Below, piece by piece: positions 8,350 to 16,288 of a stretch of 64,000 bases of DNA. Origin of the DNA: an uncultured Bacteroidales bacterium (GTDB taxonomy: Bacteria; Bacteroidota; Bacteroidia; Bacteroidales; Muribaculaceae). How positions within the stretch are numbered: the first letter of the stretch is position 1; each line of letters begins with the position of its first letter. The DNA is taken from assembly GCA_902792435.1 (NCBI GenBank), contig CADAZN010000007.1:62001-126000 (forward strand). The letters are read 5' to 3'. The notes below the pieces were generated by a model that was given only the letters and a program-made list of their open reading frames with translations, had not been told where the DNA came from and did not search any database. The position numbers and the translations under genes are program-made.

Positions 8350-11334
8350 CTATAATCGGCGACAGAAGTCTACAAACTTGCAATATCGGCAAGGTGAGGT
8401 GCTGGGCTTGGTGTTGGTGGTCTGCTTGAATGGCTCGTTGAGATCGAAAAATTCTTTCAGCACTTCTTCCATTCTTTGCTTAAACTCCTCGTTGATGTCG
8501 TGATAGTCAAGCAATGGTTGTGATTTTTTGTCCACAATGCGGAAAATGCCAGCTTTGCTCATGTCCTGAAGGGAGTAAATCTCGGGCTTGATGGGACCGT
8601 CATAGTTGTTTTCTTGAGCATAGGCATTGCAGTAGAGCATGAGCTGGAGCACAGCCTTTCTGCGTTTATCTTCACGGGTGAAGAGGTCGTCCATTGTGGC
8701 AAAGGTGGTCTCATCATGCCCTGTCTTGTAGTCCACCATGCGCAGGGTGCCGTTGCTCATGCGGTCGATGCGGTCGGCAGTATAGGTGAAGTTGAATTTC
8801 TCGTCTCCAAAGTTGAGGGGAATGTTTTTGTGCTTGTGCTCGCATTCCAGAACTGTGAAATAGTCGTTGCAGCCAGCAAGCAGGCTTAGGTCATGATCTA
8901 AGGCCGACTTGACGTACATCTCGATTGCAACGCTCACAATCGATGATTCGCCGCTGAGGGGAGTGTTGGGTTTTGCCTTGTTGGAGTACTCTCTGTTTAC
9001 TATGCGGCAAATGACATGGTTTAGATGCTTGTTTTTGAACTCCGTGATCATGGCTCCTGTCACCTTGTATTCTCCTGTGCGAGGTTCGCCATCAACATCG
9101 GGATAATAGAGTTCTTGAAGGGTGTCGTGAACGATAGTGCCAAAGGTGCTGAAATCCATGAAATCATCTTCGGTGCTGTCGGCATTCAGTCCCTCGATGT
9201 GCCTGAAATAGAATGCCAAACGGCAATTGATAAATTCGTTAATGGAGCTGGCCGACAGACATTTCTTGCCTATCTCTGGCCGATAGCTGTTGACTGCATT
9301 GGCCACATGACGCTCTTTTGGGACATTTATTATCAACTGCTCGCTCACAGGAACCGGCATCGAGAGGTTTATCTCGTTGATAGGGCAGCCATAAATCATC
9401 TTGAGTTGGTGCACAAACCTTGTGACCTCGTTCGACCCAACGGCTTGTTCGCTAGTGTCGTAAAGCAAATAAACTCTTTTGGCGCGTGAGATTAGGCGAT
9501 AAAAGTTGTAGGTCCACATCATGTCCTGGTCGGCAACTGTCGACATTCCATATCCGCGGCGCATGAAATCGGTGATGAACGAGCTGGAACAGAACTTGCG
9601 TGGCAGGATGTGCTCGTTGCACGAGAGAATTATTATGTTGTCGAAGTCAAGGCAACGAGTTTCAAGCATACCCATGATTTGAAGGCCATGGAGTGGCTCG
9701 CCTTCTAGTGGCATTGTGTGAACTCCCACTAGCTTGTCGACGAGGAAGAACACCGTGTTCTCGCAAGGTGGAACCGAGTGCTCGTTTATTGCGGCTCTCA
9801 CTCGGTTGAGTATGTCGATATACTGCTTGAGGAATGCCTCTTGCAGTGTCATGGGACGCTGGATGTCCTCATCAATTTCTTCTTCGGTCGATTGAGGCGA
9901 CATGATTTTGAGTACCGAATTACAAAAGTGCACCAGACCGCTCAGAAACTCTGTGACACTGGCAGGGTCATTGGTATCTGGGGCGGTATGGAAAAGGCCT
10001 TCAAAAGGACGTCCCTTAAACATCTCCTCAGGGACCTCAAACACATTGTCGGCATCAATTTGCTCTATTATTGCGAGGGCATGGTCGCCGTAGCAACTCT
10101 TGATGATGGGGTGAGAGAGAATGATTTTAACATCGTTGCGATAGAAGCTCCATTTATCATCGGCATCACGACGGGCACGGCGATGCATCCTCGACACCAC
10201 TCTCATGAGCGAGGCGATGTCGCTGTTTTGCAGTGGATATCCCATAGTCACATTGATGTTGGGAACTTTGGGACTCAACGAGTTGAGCAATGGCATGAAG
10301 AGTGACTCATCGGGGAGCACTATGGCGGTGTCGATGGCATTCAGCGGATTGGAAATGTGCTTGTTGTCAACCATTTCTTCAATCAAGTTGAAAGCGCATT
10401 TTGCCTGACCCACATTGGAGGGCACACCCATCACTGTGAGCTCAGGGAATGTGGCGATGGGTTGTGCTGTGAAGTCGTGAGGCGAGGGAAATTGTTGCTG
10501 GAAAAACTTCACATAGCGGCCACCAGGATTCTGGGGGTATTTGTCGGAGAATGCTGGTGAGGAAGTGTCCCAAAAATACATGGCCTTTTTCTGGTCGCCA
10601 AGGCGTTTCATTATCGCAATCTCGCTAGTCGACAGCATGTTGAAGCCAACAAACACATAGCACTTGTGCCCCAAGTCGCGACCTTCTTTCACAGCGGTGA
10701 CAGCCTCACGGTAAATGCGTCCCGGTGATTTCACTCCTCGCTTGTCGAGTTCTGCATTATATTTTTCGTAAAGGCCGAGCATGTTCTGCCACAGTTTCAG
10801 GTAGCTTGCTCTAACTTCTTCTTTGTCGAGATTCTCATTGCTGTAGTTTCGCCAGAAATCCATATCTTCGCCCGATAGGCCTTGGCTGCCTAGGTTGAAG
10901 TATTGAGCAACGAGCTGTTGCAGGTCTTCATCGATGTAATTGCTCTGAATTTCTCGGTGCTCTTTTATGTTGGTGAAAATCTCTTTGGGGTCGACAAGGT
11001 ACATGTCAACGTCATTAAAGTCGTTGAGGAGGATGTTGCCCCAAAATACAAACTTGTCGAATTTTTGTTCTTCGTTACCTGGCATGCTGGTGTAGCACTT
11101 GTAAAGAATGAACATGGCATCAATAGCATTCACAGCTATTGAGCCACTAAGGCGAGTGACGAAGTCGTTGATGGGTATCATCTCGGGCATCATGAACACT
11201 TTCTTGCTTGAGATGTCGAGTTCGCGCTCAAAGAACTTGCAGCTGCGGTGATTGGGTAGCACAAAGCAATAGTCGTGAATGTTTCCTTTTTGGTGAAAGT
11301 AGTGTGCTACTTGTGATAAGAATGATGTGTTCAT
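8350..11334 (-). CDS. PD-(D/E)XK nuclease family protein, AddB-like
   Basis: A 994-residue protein resembling the AddB subunit of AddAB recombination nucleases: an N-terminal helicase-like part without ATPase motifs, and a C-terminal PD-(D/E)XK nuclease. Nuclease motifs visible are FGTIVHDTLQELY and MVDYKTGHDETT, the Asp and Lys of the latter being catalytic. The C-terminus carries CRYCKFVDFCRR, which with an upstream Cys could hold the Fe-S cluster known in AddB. The equivalent Walker A position reads VLPNHRSCKFFER, so the N-terminal part is probably not an ATPase. It lies 35 bp downstream of holB on the same strand, so the two are likely co-transcribed. An AddA partner is not in the window. 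Confidence 0.88.
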   Translation of the reverse strand: MNTSFLSQVAHYFHQKGNIHDYCFVLPNHRSCKFFERELDISSKKVFMMPEMIPINDFVTRLSGSIAVNAIDAMFILYKCYTSMPGNEEQKFDKFVFWGNILLNDFNDVDMYLVDPKEIFTNIKEHREIQSNYIDEDLQQLVAQYFNLGSQGLSGEDMDFWRNYSNENLDKEEVRASYLKLWQNMLGLYEKYNAELDKRGVKSPGRIYREAVTAVKEGRDLGHKCYVFVGFNMLSTSEIAIMKRLGDQKKAMYFWDTSSPAFSDKYPQNPGGRYVKFFQQQFPSPHDFTAQPIATFPELTVMGVPSNVGQAKCAFNLIEEMVDNKHISNPLNAIDTAIVLPDESLFMPLLNSLSPKVPNINVTMGYPLQNSDIASLMRVVSRMHRRARRDADDKWSFYRNDVKIILSHPIIKSCYGDHALAIIEQIDADNVFEVPEEMFKGRPFEGLFHTAPDTNDPASVTEFLSGLVHFCNSVLKIMSPQSTEEEIDEDIQRPMTLQEAFLKQYIDILNRVRAAINEHSVPPCENTVFFLVDKLVGVHTMPLEGEPLHGLQIMGMLETRCLDFDNIIILSCNEHILPRKFCSSSFITDFMRRGYGMSTVADQDMMWTYNFYRLISRAKRVYLLYDTSEQAVGSNEVTRFVHQLKMIYGCPINEINLSMPVPVSEQLIINVPKERHVANAVNSYRPEIGKKCLSASSINEFINCRLAFYFRHIEGLNADSTEDDFMDFSTFGTIVHDTLQELYYPDVDGEPRTGEYKVTGAMITEFKNKHLNHVICRIVNREYSNKAKPNTPLSGESSIVSVAIEMYVKSALDHDLSLLAGCNDYFTVLECEHKHKNIPLNFGDEKFNFTYTADRIDRMSNGTLRMVDYKTGHDETTFATMDDLFTREDKRRKAVLQLMLYCNAYAQENNYDGPIKPEIYSLQDMSKAGIFRIVDKKSQPLLDYHDINEEFKQRMEEVLKEFFDLNEPFKQTTNTKPSTSPCRYCKFVDFCRRL

Positions 11335-11369
11335 GAAACCAAATATAGTAGTGGGGTAGATGTGTTGAT

Positions 11370-12491
11370 TTATTTCTTGATGAGGATTGTGATTTTGATT
11401 GCCACATCAAAGAGAATTATTTTAGCGTTTCCGTTACCTCTGATGTCTCTTATGGCATCGCTGAAGAGCTTGAGCATGCGTTCAACATTCTCCTCGTTTA
11501 TGAAACGAGCAAAGTTCTTGCTGAATTTTGATTCCTCGTCGGTCTCGTAATTGAGCGCTGGAGTTTGAAGGTTGTAGATATAGTTCTCTCTTACCATCCT
11601 TGAGGCGTAGTTCAAGAATCGTTGCGATTTCTCGCGCTTATATTCAGCAATAATCTCGCTCCAGCCCTTGAGGCCTGGGATGTCTCTCATGTAGGCGAGC
11701 CTCATGAGCTTGACAAACTGCTCGTGGAAAACGTGGGTCTCGCTCGAGTTATCCATGTTCTTGAGTGCCTGGAGCACATTCCCGTCGGCAGGTGCTGCAA
11801 GGGCAAGAGCCTCGCTCATTTCAATGCCTTTGACTCTTGAGATATAATCGGCAATCTGCTCAGTCGACGGTTTGCGCAGCTCTATCCTTTGAGTTCGGGA
11901 GTAGATGGTGGGAAGAATGTTCTTCACATTTGAAGTGGTGAGCAAGAAAATGCAATCCGACGATGGCTCCTCAATGAGCTTCAGGAGTTTGTTGGAGCAC
12001 TCTTTGTTCATCTTGTCGGCCTGCCACATCACCAGCACCTTGTATTGTGCTGTGTAGGCGCTGAGGCTCATTTTGCGCACGATGTTGTCGCTCTCGCTGG
12101 CGTAGATGAGGGGTTGAGCGTTGGTGTTGCCCAGCAGAGCGAGCCAGTGGTCATAGTCTTCGGCTATCACACCGTCTTCAATAAACTCTTTCCACTCGCG
12201 GTCAAAGTCCTCGCTCACGGGCTTTTCTCCTTTTTTTACAATAGGGTAGGAATAAAACGTGTCGGCATGGTTCATCGACTGGTGCTGAAGGCACGAAGGG
12301 CACATTCCGCATGAGTCGCCGCCAGTGCGGTTGGTGCAGTGAATATACTGCGACGTGGCTAGCGCAAGGGCGAGTATGGGAACTCCTGGTTCACCATGAA
12401 ACAGCAGTGCGTGGGCTATGTGACCGCTGTCCACCATGCGCCTAACTTGCTCTATGGCGCGTTCATTGCCTATTATATCGCTGAATTTCAT
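11370..12491 (-). CDS. holB: DNA polymerase III subunit delta'
   Basis: Clamp-loader subunit delta', 373 residues when started at 12491 (MKFSDIIGNERAIEQVRRMV). The open frame extends 65 codons upstream, but that extension crosses the promoter at 12526 and has no family character. Seen: a degenerate P-loop FHGEPGVP without the GKT lysine, as expected for non-ATPase delta'; a four-cysteine zinc site (C-x-T...CGMCPSC); the LLKLIEEPSSDCIFLLTT block with the conserved EEP; and the sensor-like SRTQRIELR. First gene of a two-gene unit with the AddB-like nuclease. Confidence 0.92.
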   Translation of the reverse strand: MKFSDIIGNERAIEQVRRMVDSGHIAHALLFHGEPGVPILALALATSQYIHCTNRTGGDSCGMCPSCLQHQSMNHADTFYSYPIVKKGEKPVSEDFDREWKEFIEDGVIAEDYDHWLALLGNTNAQPLIYASESDNIVRKMSLSAYTAQYKVLVMWQADKMNKECSNKLLKLIEEPSSDCIFLLTTSNVKNILPTIYSRTQRIELRKPSTEQIADYISRVKGIEMSEALALAAPADGNVLQALKNMDNSSETHVFHEQFVKLMRLAYMRDIPGLKGWSEIIAEYKREKSQRFLNYASRMVRENYIYNLQTPALNYETDEESKFSKNFARFINEENVERMLKLFSDAIRDIRGNGNAKIILFDVAIKITILIKK

Positions 12492-12525
12492 CTTCGATAA
12501 GTAAAAATAATTAGTTCTTAGACTA

Positions 12526-12556
12526 CAAAGATAGTGCAAGCCGAGAGCAGAACAAA
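12526..12556 (-). promoter_or_regulatory. Promoter of holB
   Basis: Minus strand TTTG (12556-12553), 19-nt spacer, TATCTTTG (12533-12526). The start codon at 12491 is 34 nt downstream; this fixes the shorter start for holB. Confidence 0.75.
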
Positions 12557-12606
12557 ATAATAAACGCAGTTTTTTTTTATTTTTTATGCCGAGGCATTTG
12601 ACAAAC

Positions 12607-12637
12607 AAGGCGCCCCCGCTAGATAGTGGGGCGCCTT
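12607..12637 (-). terminator. Hairpin after the subtilisin gene
   Basis: GC-rich 10-bp perfect stem (12607-12616 with 12628-12637). It lies 33 bp beyond the end of the minus-strand protease gene. The T-run is weak, so termination is inferred from position. Two copies of TTCTCTTGTCTTCTT-like sequence flank it at 12640-12671. Confidence 0.6.
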
Positions 12638-12669
12638 GAATTCTCTTGTCTTCTTGTTCTCTTGTCTTC

Positions 12670-15600
12670 TTAATTAAGCAGAACATTATAGATGACAGTG
12701 ACGTCGGCTGCTGTCACTTCACCATCTCCGTTTTGGTCACCGTTGATCATGTTCTCGGTGCTGCCATTAAGGAGGTAGTTGTAGAGGATGGTAATGTCCA
12801 CGGTGTTTACCTCGTCGTCACCGTTCACGTCGCCAGTGACGATATCGCCTCCACCAGCAAGAGTAGTAACCTCTATCATGTTGGACCAACCGCTAGCCAC
12901 CGAGCCATAGAGGGCCATCACATCATAATTGTAGGTGGTTTCGGGCAACAATCCAGTGACTTTATATTGATTGCTGGTAATACCATTAATTATGATTGGA
13001 TCTCCGGCTAAGCTAGTGTCGGTGAGGTCAACAGCGTAGATTTCCACGCCAGTGATTACCACGCGTTTCTTCTTGATGGTAGTGGCAAATCTAATCTTTT
13101 GTCCTGCTGCTTGAGCGCAGTCGAGTGCCACGATATAGCTACCCTCATTGCTTGAGGGAACGATAATGGTGTCGGTGCTAGTGCCGCAGCTCACTACTAA
13201 TGGGCAATCCACATCGGTGTCATAGGCGCGAGCAGTGAACTTAACGCTCACCTTGCCAGCGCTGCTAGTGAGGTCAACAGCTGGAGTTTGCAACACGCCA
13301 TTATAGCTTGTAGCGCCCAGGCGAATGCCACCCACGGCTTGATAAACGTAGGAAGCTGACCAACCTGCATTGTCGGTGTAGTTGTTGACCGAGCTGGCGA
13401 TATTGGTAGAACTCTCATTTACACATTTAGCAAATGTCTCTGTGAAGAACGGGCTAGCATCTATAGCAGGCGTGATGCGCAATGTGTAGCTGTTGGCAAA
13501 GGGACATGGGTCCCAGTTGGCGGTAAAGCTTGTGGAGCCAATGCCTGTAGCATCGGTAGCGTGTGGAGCCACGTTGTTAATAGTGGCTGAGCCAGTGAGA
13601 GCTACAGTCACGTTCTCGGCACCTGGGCTGCTGATTGTGATGTTGCCGTTGTGAGAGCCAGCAGCAGTTGGCGCATAGGTCACTGTCACGGTAACATAGC
13701 TGTTATCGTCGTAGGTGGCTGCAGGGATGGTGGCTGGACTCACGGTGAACAATTGGTTGTCGCTTGTGAGCGTAACGTCATCGGTAATAAACTCTCCGTA
13801 GAGACGGAATGTTTTGCTAGCTGTACCTCCAGCAAAGGCTGTGAAGTCGAGCGACTCGTAGCTTGTGCTCAGGGTTGGAGTCTTGGGTTGTGCAGTACCA
13901 TTCACTGTTATTGAAACCTGCTGGGCACCTGTACTGTTAAGGTTGATGGTGGCCGATGATGTGCCAGCTGCAGTGGGGATAAACTTGATGGTGAGGGTTG
14001 TACCAGCCATTATCTCAGCGTTAGTGAAGCTTGTAGGCTCAACACTGTAGATGCTTGGGCCAACCACGCTTACATTCACGCCCTGGGTGAGGTTGCGGCC
14101 TTCAAGATTCACTGTTGTGGTGATGGTGTCGCCCACATAACCACTCATATTGACCTCGGTCTTGCTGGCAATAATTCTTGGCAATGCGCTCTGCTGCAAG
14201 ATGTAAGAGATGCCGCTGAGGGCGTTGATGATGCCGTAGCCGCGCTGCTTGGGTGGGCTGGTGGGGTTGGTGTAAGCCGTAGCACTGTTGGCAATAGCGT
14301 CTTTCACACCATTGACATCAAGTTCGGGGTTGGCTTGAAGGTAGAGTGCAACCACGCCAGCTGCGATGGGAGTTGACATCGATGTGCCGCTCATCTCTCC
14401 CCACTTGTGAGTGCGACCATTATAGGATACTGAATAAGACGTACCGTACTGGCTGTTATAGGAGTCGTAACCGTTGAGCGAAGAAATCACAACGTGACCG
14501 GGGGCAGTGATGTATGGGTGATTAGCTCCCTTGACGTCGGTGCCGTAGCTTGAGAAATAGGCCACGTCGTTTACATTGTAATAGCCGTTATAGCTTGTGC
14601 GTGATGCCATAGCTCCCACACTGATGGTCTTGCTGCCGCAGATGTCGTCGCTCATGGTACCATCTTGTTGGCCAAGTGAGAGTGTGTATCCACTGATGTT
14701 TCCCGAAATTCCGATTCTAGATGCACTGCCACCTTCGCACCATGCGTCGATGGTGTTGCCAGCTGCACTGGTAACGATGTAGGCGAGGCGGTAGTTGCTG
14801 TTTTTCGCTCCTGTCATAGTGGGGTGGATGAAGATGTTCTTACGGTTGTTTGATGAGCTGAACGAGATTTCCACATTGCTGGAGCTGTTGAACCAGGTGC
14901 CGAAGCTGTTGAGCGTAGTGCTGCTGGTAATCTCATCGCTGGTATAAACGATTGCGCCAGTGTTGCGATTCACAACAAGCACTTTGAGCTTGAGTTGGTC
15001 GTTGGTGCGGCCCCAAATGTCCATATAGGCGGCCCCATAGTAAGAAGAGCCACCCACGTTGGCGGCACCAGTAGAGGTCTCGTGGATTATGGCAAAAGCA
15101 TCGCTGGCGCTCGAGAGAGCCTTTTTGGCATAGCCATAGGCATCGCCTTCGTTGCCCGAGGATAGCAGGATTACTGCACCATATTGGGTGGCGACTTGGT
15201 CATAGGCACGGCAAATGTAGCTCGACCCGTCGTGAGGTCCCATGTTGCTGCCTAAGCTGATGCTGATAACACAAGGTTTGCCTTGAGTCTTGGCATAGTT
15301 GGCGATGTATTTCACACTATTGGCGATAGAGGTTTGAGACAAGTTGTCGCCAAGTCCGCACATTACCAAGTCACAGTCGGGAGCCATGCCGGCATAGTTG
15401 CCAACCTGCGAGCCACCAGCGCAACCAGTGGTGTGAGTGCCATGACTCTCGCCGTTGGTATCGGTGGTGAGGGCAGCAATCTGCGCGGGAGTGGTGTAGT
15501 GATAACCACTGAGTGTTGTGGTGCCCACCTGTGGTGCTGTGCCACCGTTGGCACTTGTGGCATTGGGCAGATACACAGCTTTTACACGTGTATTGCCCGA

Positions 15601-16098
15601 AGAATCATAAAAGAAGCGGTGGTTGAAGTCCATACCAGTATCAATAACGCCAATCACCACGCCTGTGCCACGATAGTTCTGTGGCAACCCGTTGCTCGTG
15701 CCATTCCAAGCCTGATAAGCTTTGGTCACGTTCTTGGCTTGGTCGGTGTATTTTTGCGCAATAGGTGCTATGGCTACCTGCTTCACGATGTCGAGGCGGG
15801 CAACTTGCTCCACTTTGTTGATGGGCACGAGGGCGGTGACCACATCATCAAACTCGCCTGTGATGGTCACGCCCAGCGCCTTGAGTTGGGCTGTGGACTT
15901 GCCGTTGAGCATGATGAAGCAGTCCATGGTCTCCACGCCATTCACTGCCTTTGTGCTGCTGAATAGTTTCTTTTCGGCTTGCTGCGACGTGCCGTTGGCA
16001 CGGCTTTGCAAGAACAACTGTGTTGGTGCACTCAGCTTGTCGTTGGCGACCATCGCCAGCGACAACATCAGTGCCATCAGTAAAAATAGTCTTCTCAT
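12670..16098 (-). CDS. Secreted subtilisin-like (S8) serine peptidase with C-terminal dockerin-like pair
   Basis: A 1142-residue exported protease. Signal peptide about 1-18; propeptide-like region about 40-115; S8 catalytic domain about 145-630 with Asp153 (VIGVIDTGMD), His219 (ESHGTHTTG), oxyanion Asn316 (SSGNEGD) and Ser573 (SGTSMSTPIAAG). About 640-850 are two choice-of-anchor/immunoglobulin-like repeats (TSSATINLNS, NGNITISSPGAENVTVALTG), then a fibronectin-III-like segment, and a C-terminal dockerin-like pair (TGDVNGDDEVNTVDITILY, NGDQNGDGEVTAADVTVIY). All catalytic residues are intact. First by transcription order is the gene at 25.4 kb; this is the last of five adjacent dockerin genes. 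It is likely to act outside the cell on protein or on neighbouring exoproteins. Confidence 0.92.
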   Translation of the reverse strand: MRRLFLLMALMLSLAMVANDKLSAPTQLFLQSRANGTSQQAEKKLFSSTKAVNGVETMDCFIMLNGKSTAQLKALGVTITGEFDDVVTALVPINKVEQVARLDIVKQVAIAPIAQKYTDQAKNVTKAYQAWNGTSNGLPQNYRGTGVVIGVIDTGMDFNHRFFYDSSGNTRVKAVYLPNATSANGGTAPQVGTTTLSGYHYTTPAQIAALTTDTNGESHGTHTTGCAGGSQVGNYAGMAPDCDLVMCGLGDNLSQTSIANSVKYIANYAKTQGKPCVISISLGSNMGPHDGSSYICRAYDQVATQYGAVILLSSGNEGDAYGYAKKALSSASDAFAIIHETSTGAANVGGSSYYGAAYMDIWGRTNDQLKLKVLVVNRNTGAIVYTSDEITSSTTLNSFGTWFNSSSNVEISFSSSNNRKNIFIHPTMTGAKNSNYRLAYIVTSAAGNTIDAWCEGGSASRIGISGNISGYTLSLGQQDGTMSDDICGSKTISVGAMASRTSYNGYYNVNDVAYFSSYGTDVKGANHPYITAPGHVVISSLNGYDSYNSQYGTSYSVSYNGRTHKWGEMSGTSMSTPIAAGVVALYLQANPELDVNGVKDAIANSATAYTNPTSPPKQRGYGIINALSGISYILQQSALPRIIASKTEVNMSGYVGDTITTTVNLEGRNLTQGVNVSVVGPSIYSVEPTSFTNAEIMAGTTLTIKFIPTAAGTSSATINLNSTGAQQVSITVNGTAQPKTPTLSTSYESLDFTAFAGGTASKTFRLYGEFITDDVTLTSDNQLFTVSPATIPAATYDDNSYVTVTVTYAPTAAGSHNGNITISSPGAENVTVALTGSATINNVAPHATDATGIGSTSFTANWDPCPFANSYTLRITPAIDASPFFTETFAKCVNESSTNIASSVNNYTDNAGWSASYVYQAVGGIRLGATSYNGVLQTPAVDLTSSAGKVSVKFTARAYDTDVDCPLVVSCGTSTDTIIVPSSNEGSYIVALDCAQAAGQKIRFATTIKKKRVVITGVEIYAVDLTDTSLAGDPIIINGITSNQYKVTGLLPETTYNYDVMALYGSVASGWSNMIEVTTLAGGGDIVTGDVNGDDEVNTVDITILYNYLLNGSTENMINGDQNGDGEVTAADVTVIYNVLLN

Positions 16099-16158
16099 TG
16101 TTGTAAGATATTTTGATTATTAGTTATCGTGGAAAAGTGTTTTTAATGAATAAGCTTA

Positions 16159-16187
16159 CAAATTTATGAAAAATCACAATAACAAAG
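16159..16187 (-). promoter_or_regulatory. Possible promoter of the subtilisin gene
   Basis: Minus strand TTTG (16187-16184), 17-nt spacer (short), TAAATTTG (16166-16159), 61 nt before the start codon. The -7 box is exact, the spacing is not. Confidence 0.45.
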
Positions 16188-16218
16188 TCAATAAAAACTT
16201 TTTTTAACGAGTTCTATA

Positions 16219-16253
16219 CAAAAAAGGACAATTGAGAATCAACCCAATTGCCT
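16219..16253 (-). terminator. Terminator after the NAGPA-dockerin gene
   Basis: Minus-strand stem AGGCAATTG / CAATTGTCCT (plus 16225-16253, one bulge) followed by six T. It separates the NAGPA gene from the subtilisin gene. Confidence 0.65.
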
Positions 16254-16288
16254 CATTTTTGAAGAATCTGAGTGCAGTCAATAGAATA

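Noticed and set aside
12640-12671. TTCTCTTGTCTTCTT direct repeats as possible insertion-element ends
   Set aside because: No transposase gene, no inverted terminal repeats and no target duplication; low-complexity sequence.
15283-15966. 227-codon plus-strand open frame opposite the subtilisin gene
   Set aside because: It is antisense to the catalytic domain with intact catalytic residues on the other strand; composition (His, Val, Ala rich) is that of a shadow frame.
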